From a virus, in the IMG/VR virus record IMGVR_UViG_3300017717_000114, positions 1 to 20,989 of that record: a stretch of 20,989 bases of DNA. The stretch is one strand, 5' to 3'. Below the pieces are notes generated by a model that was not told the DNA's origin, did not search any database, and saw nothing but the letters and a program-made list of their open reading frames with translations. Position numbers and translations under genes: made by a program. Every line of letters begins with the position of its first letter. Within the stretch, counting starts at the first letter, position 1. This document shows positions 1-7,254 of this stretch, in pieces.

Positions 1-161
1 AGAGTAAAGTGACTGCCCTCTGGAGCCTCCCACTTAGGGATGAGTTGGATAAATTCATTAAGTGATAATTCTTTAGCGTTTGACCATTGAGGAGCCAAAG
101 TAGAAACTAAGCAAAGCAAGCATACCTTGACGAACCTCAGGCAAGAGTACAAATCCTTCAA
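1..161 (-). CDS. Partial ORF at left edge, possible exported protein
   Basis: An open frame on the minus strand runs off the left edge. It has no ATG. The best start is TTG at 161, with GGAGG about 10 bases upstream, and the frame then overlaps the 3' end of the membrane-protein gene. The translation begins with a basic stretch, then a hydrophobic run (CLLCLVSTLA), then QWSNAKELSLNEF and IPKWEAPEGSHF, which reads like real protein with a signal peptide cleaved after SNA. A shorter start at TTG 98 is possible. A competing ATG at 59 gives a sequence that looks less protein-like. An exported protein right after a holin-like gene would fit a lysis cassette, but the visible part is too short to assign. 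The product is unknown. Confidence 0.35.
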   Translation of the reverse strand, partial: MKDLYSCLRFVKVCLLCLVSTLAPQWSNAKELSLNEFIQLIPKWEAPEGSHFT

Positions 162-477
162 CTTGTTTAAAGCCTCCGTTGCCGATTAGAAATGAAAGTA
201 AACCCCCACGTTCAGCCTCAAGTGTCACAGGGACATTGATAATAGCCAAAACAAAAGGAGCGATGATAACAGCGAATAGGATACATGCAGCGATTAATCT
301 GCGTACCCATACACCTGCGGTACGACTAGCAGCTCTGTCAGCAGAGTCGTCAGCCATACCTTGAAGGGCTAAGGAGTTTTCCAAAGCCCGCGCTTGTGCT
401 TCCGCTTGGGAAGCCACGAGGCGCATCACAAAACCTGTGACGCCACCTCCCAACATTGATAATAGTTCAATAGACAT
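73..477 (-). CDS. Small holin-like membrane protein
   Basis: A 134-residue protein encoded 6 bases after the scaffold gene. Residues about 58-82 (VRRLIAACILFAVIIAPFVLAI) form a clear membrane segment. A weak N-terminal hydrophobic stretch (LLSMLGGGVTGFVMRL) and a C-terminal one (MLALLSFYFGSSMVKR) could make two more, so the layout resembles three-segment phage holins. The ending FYFGSSMVKR is of a type I associate with small membrane proteins in structural clusters of marine phages. There is no catalytic motif. The leader is A/T-rich without a Shine-Dalgarno site. In T7 the capsid gene follows the scaffold directly, so a membrane protein here is a departure from that order. It may be a holin or a small virion membrane protein; the sequence does not decide. 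Confidence 0.7.
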   Translation of the reverse strand: MSIELLSMLGGGVTGFVMRLVASQAEAQARALENSLALQGMADDSADRAASRTAGVWVRRLIAACILFAVIIAPFVLAIINVPVTLEAERGGLLSFLIGNGGFKQVEGFVLLPEVRQGMLALLSFYFGSSMVKR

Positions 478-483
478 TATATT

Positions 484-1299
484 TTAAAAGATAGATGAGA
501 CAGACATACGTTGCTCGACCTGTGCGCGATAAGCAGGGTCAGTAGCATAACGAGCATCACGCATAGCAGCAGTGACTTGAGCGGCAGAACCGAAAGGCTG
601 AACACCTGATTCACCACTAGTAGAACCTTGTACGAGAGCAGGAGCAGCACCACCAGATGCTTGGAACTGAGCGTATAGACCTTTAACAGCTACGCGTGCC
701 TGTTCAACTGAACCTGACTCCACCATACTGTTATAAGCATCTAACTCACCATTATCTAGGTTCTCAGAAGCCCACTCGGACATAGCCTTGTAGTTTTCTT
801 CACCTCCAATAGTTCCTTGTATCTCAGATGCTTGACTAGCAGAACGAGCTTCTTGTCCAGCAACATAAGAGTCAACGAACTCACGAGGAACTCCAGCGTC
901 TTCTAGTGCTTTGTAGGAATCTTCGGATAACTCACCATTATTAGCAAAGTCGCTTTGAGCTGTCTCAATAGCAGAAGCCATAGGTGCTGGTGTATCCGTA
1001 GAAGCTTCTACCTTCTCAGCAGGCTCTTCCTTAGGTTCAGACATCTTCTTTTGAAGTTCTGAGTAAGCCTTAGCCATGTCCTCTGGAGATTCAAATTTTT
1101 CATCAAGCCATTCAGGACGCTCAGTAGCTTCCTCTTTGACTTCCTCGGTCGCTTCCTCTTGGGCTTTAGCCATAGGGTCAGCTTCGAGCGTTTGGTTACG
1201 CTTGTTTGCTGCTTCTTCTTGCATAGCAGCTTGTTGTTCGAGAGAGATATTTTCCTCTTCGTTAACTTCGTTTACTTGTACTTGCTGTAATTCAGCCAT
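484..1299 (-). CDS. Capsid assembly scaffolding protein (T7 gp9-like)
   Basis: A 271-residue, highly acidic, helix-rich protein directly after the portal gene, in the position of T7 gene 9. Residues 1-60 are rich in E and Q. Residues 61-85 (RPEWLDEKFESPEDMAKAY, then SELQKK) match the motif seen near the N-terminus of many T7-like scaffolds. The C-terminal part contains helical segments and ends in QVEQRMSVSSIF, and scaffold C-termini usually bind the capsid protein. The role is to guide procapsid assembly around the portal, after which scaffold leaves. The gene starts 2 bases after the portal stop and is one of the few here with a plausible Shine-Dalgarno site (GAGGA, about 9 bases upstream, inside the end of the portal gene). 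Confidence 0.88.
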   Translation of the reverse strand: MAELQQVQVNEVNEEENISLEQQAAMQEEAANKRNQTLEADPMAKAQEEATEEVKEEATERPEWLDEKFESPEDMAKAYSELQKKMSEPKEEPAEKVEASTDTPAPMASAIETAQSDFANNGELSEDSYKALEDAGVPREFVDSYVAGQEARSASQASEIQGTIGGEENYKAMSEWASENLDNGELDAYNSMVESGSVEQARVAVKGLYAQFQASGGAAPALVQGSTSGESGVQPFGSAAQVTAAMRDARYATDPAYRAQVEQRMSVSSIF

Positions 1300-1301
1300 G
1301 A

Positions 1302-2849
1302 TTATTGTTCCTCGCTAGGGGTTTGTTCTTGTTGTATTTTTGCTTGGTCGGACATTGCTTTGATACCACTAGGGCCAAGCTTTTCCGTCATTTGCATCAT
1401 TTGAGATTGTTGAGCTTCTTGAGCCATCTGCTCTTGAGTTTTAACCAACCCATCAGTCTTAATACCGAGGGAGGTTGCTCTGCGTTTAAAGTATTCAGCT
1501 ACGTTCACGAACTGGGCTACAGCCTCAGGGCCTACTACTTGGGATGCTCCAGCAAGGAACATATCTAGTTTCTGTAGGTCATGTCCGCGTCCTAAGGCTT
1601 CAACACCTGTAATGATAACAGGGTTAACAATGTCCTTAGGTAACTTAGGAAGTTTCTTCTTCTTACTCATCACCGACATTAGGCGATTAACAAGAGGCAT
1701 CTGGAGTTCAACGCTAAGGAGTGAGTAAAGACCACCGATAGCAGTCTCAAGCTCTTGACCGAGCATACGGATTTCCTCAGCAGTAACACGTTCAGCATTA
1801 CGTACAACACCAGAGGTGAGAAGGAAGGCGTGACCAAGACGCTCCTCAATCTTTACGATAGCTTCTTGTACGATACGGAAGTCATTAAACTTATTGAGCT
1901 GTAGTACAGATACGTCAGCAGCGTTACCTTGAGCGATAGCACCATTAGGACTCTCAGCGAGTGTCTTAGCGCGTGTCGTACCATTAGGGTTAACTAGGAA
2001 GAGAACCTTAGCAGCAGCAGCAGAGCCTTCCACGAGTGAACGCTGGAGCGACTCAAGTGACTGTAGGTCGCCTAGGTATTCCTCTGTGTATCCACGTCCG
2101 TAGTCTTCACCGTCAATACGGCTAAAGCGGAGTGGGATAAATGGGTTCTTATCAGAAGCAAACATACCCTCAGATGAAGGAATTACATTACCGTTAACTT
2201 CTTGCCATACCTTCCACTTGTCATCCTTACGGCAGACTGCTGTATAAAGATGTACTTCGTCTTCAGCACCTTCACCATCCTGTGCGCCTGCTAGTTCTTT
2301 CATCTCATCAGATAGAGACATAAACGAAAGTGTTTCTTTTGTAGCGATGTACAAAACATTACCCATAGGGTCACGTTCTACAACATAACGGTCAAGGTGG
2401 AACACACGCATACCACCCTCTTCAGGGAGATAAACAAGGGAATTACCAGTTACGATAAGATGCTTTAGAGCTTCATGTAGAGCTGTGCGATAAGTCTCAC
2501 GGCTGATTTCATCCATGACGGATTCCTCAACTTGCTGGAGAGCTGTTTCAATCTCAGTAACAAGTTCAGGTGGTGCGCCTTCTTTAGCTAATCCACTAGC
2601 GTCTACGTTAAGGCGAAAGAACGGAGCATTGGGAGGTAGGAGTGCTAACAATAATTTAGATGCGAGGTTATTTACTCCTCTTGCCCCAATGCCCTGAAAA
2701 GGTGTTTCTAGTCGGCTGTGTGCGCCAAAGCCCTCATCTGGCATGATGTAGGGTAGTGTGAGTTTAGAACACTTACGCGCTCGGTCTATGTATTGATGTC
2801 GCTTACCCTCCAGTTTGGAGTAGAGTGCTTGAGCAGTTAGTTTGTTCAT
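1302..2849 (-). CDS. Portal / head-tail connector protein (T7 gp8-like)
   Basis: A 515-residue protein (T7 gp8 is 536) forming the dodecameric portal through which DNA is packaged and to which the tail attaches. Clear family signatures are in the N-terminal third: the ARKCSKLTLPYIMPDEGF region, then TPFQGIGARGVNNLASKLLL and ALLPPNAPFFRL. The mid region has ALKHLIVTGNSLVYLPEEGG and the start of the clip/wing region (FHLDRYVVERDPMGNV). The C-terminal region contains RNAERVTAEEIRMLGQELE, typical of podoviral connectors, and a Q-rich tail (EAQQSQMMQMTEKLGP). The start lies after an A/T-rich leader without a Shine-Dalgarno site. The scaffold follows 2 bases downstream, so the two are almost certainly translated from one message. 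Confidence 0.96.
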   Translation of the reverse strand: MNKLTAQALYSKLEGKRHQYIDRARKCSKLTLPYIMPDEGFGAHSRLETPFQGIGARGVNNLASKLLLALLPPNAPFFRLNVDASGLAKEGAPPELVTEIETALQQVEESVMDEISRETYRTALHEALKHLIVTGNSLVYLPEEGGMRVFHLDRYVVERDPMGNVLYIATKETLSFMSLSDEMKELAGAQDGEGAEDEVHLYTAVCRKDDKWKVWQEVNGNVIPSSEGMFASDKNPFIPLRFSRIDGEDYGRGYTEEYLGDLQSLESLQRSLVEGSAAAAKVLFLVNPNGTTRAKTLAESPNGAIAQGNAADVSVLQLNKFNDFRIVQEAIVKIEERLGHAFLLTSGVVRNAERVTAEEIRMLGQELETAIGGLYSLLSVELQMPLVNRLMSVMSKKKKLPKLPKDIVNPVIITGVEALGRGHDLQKLDMFLAGASQVVGPEAVAQFVNVAEYFKRRATSLGIKTDGLVKTQEQMAQEAQQSQMMQMTEKLGPSGIKAMSDQAKIQQEQTPSEEQ

Positions 2850-2859
2850 ATATTTTCTG

Positions 2860-2961
2860 TTAATTAAAGTTAACCCAACCTACGGAGAAGTTGCCTTCTT
2901 GTAGCGAGGAATCTAACCGATTGAGTTTAAGGAACTCTCGGTAGGCGGGTTTAAATTTCAT
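2860..2961 (-). CDS. Small 33-residue protein upstream of portal
   Basis: A short ORF starting with ATG at 2961, inside the last codons of the preceding 68-residue gene (overlap 11 bases), and ending 10 bases before the portal start. The translation begins MKFKPAYREFLKLNRLD, continues with SSLQEG and ends FSVGWVNFN. It fills the otherwise empty gap before the portal exactly, and its start overlaps a stop codon as in translational coupling; both support a real gene. There is no membrane segment and no family I recognise. It could be a chance ORF in a short spacer. Confidence 0.5.
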   Translation of the reverse strand: MKFKPAYREFLKLNRLDSSLQEGNFSVGWVNFN

Positions 2962-3157
2962 CTTCCCATTGCTTAGGCTCATAAGAGTCTACAGCTACGA
3001 GAAGCTCTGAGGGGGTTAAGATACCAGTAGTCTTCCACACATAAGTGTCGCTATTGGTTCTGTGGATGTCATAATGAAAGAAACGAGCTTTTATATACGT
3101 TAGGGATGCGTTAGCTCTCTCTATCGCTTCTTCTCTAGTGTCATATTCAAGGTACAT
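2951..3157 (-). CDS. Hypothetical 68-residue protein
   Basis: A compact acidic protein with mixed helix and strand character. It begins MYLEYDTREEAIERANASLT and ends VDSYEPKQWEDEI. The pattern 'strand, REEA-type helix, strand, then WKTTGILTPSELLVAV' resembles small alpha/beta phage proteins of unknown role. It lies between the putative virion protease gene and the portal gene, with a 44-base A/C-rich leader (CTCAACCAAGATAACTAAC before ATG) and no Shine-Dalgarno site. It probably belongs to the structural transcript. No function is assigned. Confidence 0.75.
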   Translation of the reverse strand: MYLEYDTREEAIERANASLTYIKARFFHYDIHRTNSDTYVWKTTGILTPSELLVAVDSYEPKQWEDEI

Positions 3158-3201
3158 GTTAGTTATCTTGGTTGAGTTAGCCTACTTGTCTACAATAAAG
3201 T

Positions 3202-4458
3202 TTAATAAGTAGTGAATGAGGATAAGTCGCCTTCTGTGACTGTGTATCCTGTAGAGACACCTTGGGCTGTGTCTAGTGTACTAATCATTGCGTTAAGTTC
3301 AGGGACTAGTGCATTATAAGCTGGCCCTGATGTTCTAGTATGGAACGTAGATAAGAGCCAAAGCTCTGTACCAGCTACAGCAAACACAGGATTACCAGAG
3401 TCGCCTGATATAATACTCTCATGGAAAGCTAAACGGTCAGAGTTTTCTGGTTTGTTAAAGGTAGCTACAGGATTAGTATCAGAAGCTTCTTGGGTGTTAA
3501 GTAAATCTAGTACGATACCCTTCTCTTCAAAGTCGAAAGCTAATAAAGGCAAACGATATGCTGAAACAGAACCACTAGTAGATGAAGCAGGTAAATACGT
3601 AGTAAAGGCTGACGGAAATATCTTACAAGGTGTTATAGAGCTAGGAAGGTCGCTATCTAATAGAACCATCCAAGCGTCTGTACCTGTACCATCTGTAGAT
3701 ATACTTGAGGCTTGTACGACTGTACGTGTAATAACAGTATTATCTGAAGCTACGAAACGTAAAGTAGCCCCTGATTGTATAGGGTAGTGAGAAGCTAATA
3801 AAGCGTGACGAGCTGTAATAGCTGTACCAGCTCTTGTGTTAGCACCTATAGAGTTCCAAGGACTAGCACAGGTTAAAGCTTCAGCGTGTGTAGCTTGTAG
3901 GAAGAAGTTACTATTTCTGGTATATGAGCCTGAGGTATGATTCTGGCTAGTATATACAGACTGCTGTGTGCTGACATTAGCACCACTTAGAGCCGTGTCT
4001 ATAGTGTCTGTGAGTTCTTCACGTGCTGAACCAGCCACACCACCTGTAATGGTATCAATGGTTACCGCTCCTGATACCTGAAGAGATATATTAACAACCT
4101 GTGAGAGCTGGAAGGCACCCACCGCGGCTGTAACGGTTATATTAGCTGATGATGTTTCTTCAGGGACTACTAGGTAAACAATATTACCCAGAGTATCTAC
4201 GTTTATCTTCGTAGGATTATCCGAGGAATAAGTGAAGTTAATAATATCGTCAGTGGTATTATATAGAACTGTAGGTGATAAAGTGACCTGTTCTCCAGCA
4301 GAAGCTGTAACTGTACGAGTTACTTGCTTATCTTGGTCGGTCGTGGTTGTTACTGTATCAGCCGTTATGATTGTATCAGAGCGAAACTGCTCCATGTTGA
4401 ACCATACTTTATGAACACGCCCTTGGTTTACTTTTACACTTCCTATCTGTGTAGTCAT
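3202..4458 (-). CDS. Ig-like plus trypsin-like serine protease, probably virion-associated
   Basis: A 418-residue protein. Residues about 45-112 look like a bacterial Ig-like (BIG2-type) beta-sandwich, with VTASAGEQVTLSPTVLYN and later SANITVTAAV. Residues about 185-395 carry the three signatures of a chymotrypsin-fold (S1-like) peptidase in the right order: TARH with His218, TDAWMVLL with Asp261, and SGDSGNPVF with Ser354. Between them are beta-strand-like segments typical of the double barrel. There is no signal peptide, so it is not obviously secreted on its own. It follows a fibre-like gene with adjoining stop and start codons, in the structural block just before the portal, so virion attachment is the likely location. 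It could cleave host surface protein, process a phage protein or mediate autocleavage. The substrate is unknown, and this protein is absent from the T7 core set. Confidence 0.82.
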   Translation of the reverse strand: MTTQIGSVKVNQGRVHKVWFNMEQFRSDTIITADTVTTTTDQDKQVTRTVTASAGEQVTLSPTVLYNTTDDIINFTYSSDNPTKINVDTLGNIVYLVVPEETSSANITVTAAVGAFQLSQVVNISLQVSGAVTIDTITGGVAGSAREELTDTIDTALSGANVSTQQSVYTSQNHTSGSYTRNSNFFLQATHAEALTCASPWNSIGANTRAGTAITARHALLASHYPIQSGATLRFVASDNTVITRTVVQASSISTDGTGTDAWMVLLDSDLPSSITPCKIFPSAFTTYLPASSTSGSVSAYRLPLLAFDFEEKGIVLDLLNTQEASDTNPVATFNKPENSDRLAFHESIISGDSGNPVFAVAGTELWLLSTFHTRTSGPAYNALVPELNAMISTLDTAQGVSTGYTVTEGDLSSFTTY

Positions 4459-5292
4459 TTAAGATATTTTTGTTACTTGTAATTTGGAATTTTCGAAACC
4501 GTAACCAGCAGTTCCAGTTACTACAAAGGATAAGCTTAGTGGATAACTAACAGGGAAGTTAGTGATTTCTGAACGTGTTATAGTGATAAATGTTTTAACA
4601 CTTCTCATCGTATAAGTTAAACCAGAGCTTGAACTAAGAGCTACTAGGGCCTGAGCTGGTGCGCTTGGATAAGGGAAGGTGCTTCTTATACCGCTAAAGC
4701 CTCCTAATGCCTGCGATGCGGTTGAGGAAGCTGCATTATTAAAGTCACCTGAAGCTAAATCAACGCTATCGTTACCAAAGGTAAGAGGGAGTGCTGGAAA
4801 TCCAAACCCTAAATTACCTATATCAGCTGTTACGTCTACAACTGCTTTTAGTGTTGTGGCTGGAATTGACCCCGCTGCATTAATATCACGAATAGCCATA
4901 AAACAGTCCACCTCGAATACTGCTGATTCTCCTACCGCTACTTCCGATAAGTCAAACTCTATAGTATCACTACTGAATGCTGTTCCTGAGGTTGAAGCCT
5001 CCGCGCCTGCTGTAGCGTTAATAGTAGTTGGGGTGCTATTCTGTGGGCTTACAACTTCGTAGGCACTGGCCGAAGTGAATCGGATAATATCTTTAGTGTC
5101 TGTGTTAACCATGATTGAACCCACGGTAGCATCTGAAACAGCGTCAATCTCTGCTGTAGTGCCTGAGGGTGGGATGAAACTACCGAAGGAGACTGTATCT
5201 GTGGCTCCGAGTCCTGCGTTAGTACGGATAGCAGCTTTATCTGCTGATTTAAGTAGACTGTCTACGTCTGAAGTTACTGTTACGTTTGGCAT
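4459..5292 (-). CDS. Fibre-like virion protein
   Basis: A 277-residue, low-charge, Ser/Thr/Ala/Gly-rich beta protein. The N-terminus (SLLKSADKAAIRTNAGLG followed by ATDTVSFGSF) is the recurring motif found in tail fibres and their shaft repeats. Residues about 57-83 (GSIMVNTDTKDIIRFTSASA and on) match another phage fibre/spike motif that reads as a display strand pair. The rest is beta-rich with aromatic-poor, Ser-rich loops, as expected of a trimeric fibre head. It is followed with no gap by the protease gene, and the pair may form one appendage. In T7 the fibre (gp17) lies after the tail genes, so its place ahead of the portal is unusual. It might instead be a head decoration protein. Confidence 0.6.
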   Translation of the reverse strand: MPNVTVTSDVDSLLKSADKAAIRTNAGLGATDTVSFGSFIPPSGTTAEIDAVSDATVGSIMVNTDTKDIIRFTSASAYEVVSPQNSTPTTINATAGAEASTSGTAFSSDTIEFDLSEVAVGESAVFEVDCFMAIRDINAAGSIPATTLKAVVDVTADIGNLGFGFPALPLTFGNDSVDLASGDFNNAASSTASQALGGFSGIRSTFPYPSAPAQALVALSSSSGLTYTMRSVKTFITITRSEITNFPVSYPLSLSFVVTGTAGYGFENSKLQVTKIS

Positions 5293-5307
5293 AATTCTTT
5301 AGTTGTT

Positions 5308-5592
5308 TTAAGGTTGGATATAAAGTGAAGAACCGTCTGGCTGGAAATAACTAGAGCCATCGGATGCTATATATGTAAGAACAGAACCCGCAATAATAGC
5401 CTTAGTTCTGTCGATGGTTACTGTAACGCCATCTATAGTGATAGTACGGACGTTAGGGTAAGGAGTGTGGTCTATGGTAATGGTATCACCATCTAGGGTC
5501 ATGGTACGAACTCCCTCAAACGCATCCCTATTAATGGTATATGTTTCGGTGTCGCCATTTGCTTGGGTGATTGAGAGAGTCGTATCTGCCAT
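5308..5592 (-). CDS. Beta-repeat protein, 94 residues
   Basis: A small protein with internal repeats. VRTMTLDGDTITID (residues 28-41) is repeated as VRTITIDGVTVTID (48-61) with a 20-residue period, and the strand before it (TETYTINRDAFEG) looks like a degenerate third copy. The C-terminus holds two copies of a DGSS plus aromatic/QP motif (DGSSYFQP and DGSSLYIQP). The pattern predicts a small beta-solenoid or beta-sandwich like those in phage fibres and spikes. The gene sits just ahead of the fibre-like gene. It may be a fibre tip, adaptor or head decoration protein. No enzyme motif is seen. Confidence 0.68.
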   Translation of the reverse strand: MADTTLSITQANGDTETYTINRDAFEGVRTMTLDGDTITIDHTPYPNVRTITIDGVTVTIDRTKAIIAGSVLTYIASDGSSYFQPDGSSLYIQP

Positions 5593-5594
5593 GA

Positions 5595-5795
5595 TTAGTA
5601 AGGTAGGTTAGAACCTGTTCCTTGACTGCCTGTATTAACAGAAGGTCTACGGATGGTTAATGAAGAAGTGCCTGTCTTTTTAGACGCGCCCTTTGGAGTA
5701 CGTTTAGTTGCTAACTTCTGAGCTACCTTTGTAGGAGCTGGAGGAGGAGCGGGTGGTGGTACTGGGTCTGGTACTTTAGGAGATGACATGCACAT
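5595..5795 (-). CDS. Proline-rich, gp7.3-like tail assembly protein
   Basis: A 66-residue protein with a proline-rich N-terminus (SSPKVPDPVPPPAPPPAPTK), a basic middle and a C-terminus TSSLTIRRPSVNTGSQGTG. Short proteins of this design, with a Pro-rich start and a 'SLxIxR...G' end, sit before the portal in many T7-like phages. The ending resembles that of T7 gp7.3, a small virion/tail protein made just ahead of gp8, although here fibre-like and protease genes come between. Two ATGs two codons apart are possible starts (5795 and 5789). The second gives MSSPKVP, the usual form of this family, and may be the real one. The family call is by pattern memory, not alignment. Confidence 0.62.
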   Translation of the reverse strand: MCMSSPKVPDPVPPPAPPPAPTKVAQKLATKRTPKGASKKTGTSSLTIRRPSVNTGSQGTGSNLPY

Positions 5796-5799
5796 AATA

Positions 5800-6003
5800 T
5801 TATTCTTTGGTTAAGATGTTTTCGTTTTGAATTTGATAGGTGTGTCTGAGGAAGTTAACCACAGAGCGTTGACCATAATGGAAGTCCAGCTCTCTTACAC
5901 CCTTCTCAGGGTTGAAGTCTTGTGAGGGGTAAACCTCTTCAAGAGCCTTAATAAGAGCGTCTGAGACGGTCGGGAATTGCGTAAAACTGCCTGTATTATT
6001 CAT
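5800..6003 (-). CDS. Conserved small phage protein, 67 residues
   Basis: The sequence has the layout 'LIKALEEVYPSQDFNPEKG, then VRELDFHYGQRSVVNFLRH', ending in QIQNENILTKE. This 'helix, ExxFP-like turn, short linker, xELxxxxGQRSVVxxL helix' pattern is one I associate with short proteins in the middle region of marine T7-like phages. The function is unknown. It has one of the clearer Shine-Dalgarno sites in the window (GAAAGGA about 6 bases before the ATG), unlike most genes here. It lies 13 bases after the diphosphohydrolase-like gene and 4 bases before the proline-rich gene. Confidence 0.75.
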   Translation of the reverse strand: MNNTGSFTQFPTVSDALIKALEEVYPSQDFNPEKGVRELDFHYGQRSVVNFLRHTYQIQNENILTKE

Positions 6004-6016
6004 TACTGTCCTTTCC

Positions 6017-6445
6017 TTAGGGGTTAATATCGTTAAGTTCGTCTGGAAGTTTACCAGAATCTATCCATTCTTTGGTCTGAACCATGCACATAGCGTTCCA
6101 CACAATAGCTCCACCGTGGTCTTCGGAGGTGTCTCCCTCCATATATTGCCAAAGGTGGCGATAGAGTGAGTCTACGTAGCGACTTAGGGGAATACCCTTA
6201 TGCCAGTTGTCTCTACCATATTTAGTAGCTCCGTCCTCAAACCGCTTAGAAACAGCCCTGAGAGCTGCAATAGGGATAAGGCTTGGCATACCTTTACCTT
6301 CTGACGCGTCTCTAACTGCTCCTGTGTTAAACTCTGAGCGTGCGCCTGAGTCGGGGAGTACGGATTCTACTAGTGCTTTTGTCTGTGTTTTGTATTGCAT
6401 ATTTGCTTTTTCGATGTCGTTGATTAATTTATCTATTTGATTCAT
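6017..6445 (-). CDS. dATP/dGTP diphosphohydrolase-like (MazG-related fold)
   Basis: A 142-residue protein with the core SGARSEFNTGAVRDASEGKG (residues 33-52), RFEDGATKYGRDNWHKG (68-84), SLYRHLWQYMEG (93-104), SEDHGGAIVWNA (107-118). These match the phage domain called dATP/dGTP diphosphohydrolase N-terminal, in which E/D and K/H residues of a helical bundle bind metal and nucleotide. Such enzymes hydrolyse dNTPs to dNMP and pyrophosphate. In 2-aminoadenine phages a relative (MazZ) works with PurZ, but the domain is widespread in phages that lack that pathway and no purZ is present in this window. A role in adjusting nucleotide pools for replication fits its place after the exonuclease gene. 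The substrate here is not proven. Confidence 0.82.
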   Translation of the reverse strand: MNQIDKLINDIEKANMQYKTQTKALVESVLPDSGARSEFNTGAVRDASEGKGMPSLIPIAALRAVSKRFEDGATKYGRDNWHKGIPLSRYVDSLYRHLWQYMEGDTSEDHGGAIVWNAMCMVQTKEWIDSGKLPDELNDINP

Positions 6446-6454
6446 GTGTTTACT

Positions 6455-7240
6455 TTAACATTGGAAAGGAACCTGTGGGCTTTCAGCCTTAGCGTTAACC
6501 TTAGGCTCCCATAGTGTTACCTCGTGGGTTTCACGGTCGTATTCACCAGCTCGAAGGATACGTGCAAGACGTGCATTCATAAGCGCATCTTCTGCTGTCT
6601 GCCCTTTAGACTCGTAGGCTGCTACAACGGATTCCCAGTAGGCTCCGTGTTTATGTAACCACTTCTCAGCCGTACGGATACCGAAGCCCTTACATCCAGC
6701 AAAGCCGTCAGTCATGTCACCCATGAGTGATTGAACAAGGTGGAAGTAATTAGCCTCAGCCACAGTGATAGTACGGAGAACATCTTTAAGATGATTATAC
6801 CACATGATGGGGAGAGTTCCGAAGTCCTTGTCACCTGATACGGCCACACGGTTCTCAGGGTCTTCTGTACATATGATACCTATAGCGTCATCCGCTTCAA
6901 TGTTCTCGTAGATTGTTGAGTTGTATTCAGCCATCATCCATTCTTTAAGCTCACCGATACCGAGAGGCTTGCGCTTGTCTTTACGGTTCTGCTTATAGTC
7001 TGACCACATCTTGTGACGAAACGTAGTACGAGGAGAGAACACCACTAGGATGTCCTTACTCTGTAGGCGTTTCTGAATGGCTAAGAGTTGACGGTCAGCG
7101 TCTGCCTTGGCTTCTGACATGTTGGTCTGGAGTGTCCATATGTCATCGTCCCACCGCATCTCTTGTTGAGCAGCACAAGCTGCCTTGTATAATATCATAT
7201 CACCATCAATGATGATTTGTTTGTTTTTAGTTTCTTTCAT
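6455..7240 (-). CDS. 5'-3' exonuclease (FEN family, T7 gp6-like)
   Basis: A 261-residue flap-type nuclease (T7 gp6 is 300). Metal-binding acidic residues occur in the family order: IIIDGDMILY (Asp12, Asp14), ENIEADDAIG (Glu115, Asp117, Asp118), VSGDKDFGTL (Asp137, Asp139) and MGDMTDGFAG (Asp175, Asp178). The helical-arch region has RHKMWSDYKQNRKDKRKPLG, and GCKGFGIRTAEKWL (182-195) is the helix-3-turn-helix that grips the DNA. In T7 this enzyme degrades host DNA, removes RNA primers and trims ends for recombination. It lies right after the DNA polymerase gene as in T7. No Shine-Dalgarno site is seen. Confidence 0.93.
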   Translation of the reverse strand: MKETKNKQIIIDGDMILYKAACAAQQEMRWDDDIWTLQTNMSEAKADADRQLLAIQKRLQSKDILVVFSPRTTFRHKMWSDYKQNRKDKRKPLGIGELKEWMMAEYNSTIYENIEADDAIGIICTEDPENRVAVSGDKDFGTLPIMWYNHLKDVLRTITVAEANYFHLVQSLMGDMTDGFAGCKGFGIRTAEKWLHKHGAYWESVVAAYESKGQTAEDALMNARLARILRAGEYDRETHEVTLWEPKVNAKAESPQVPFQC

Positions 7241-7254
7241 GTGCGTTATTTATC

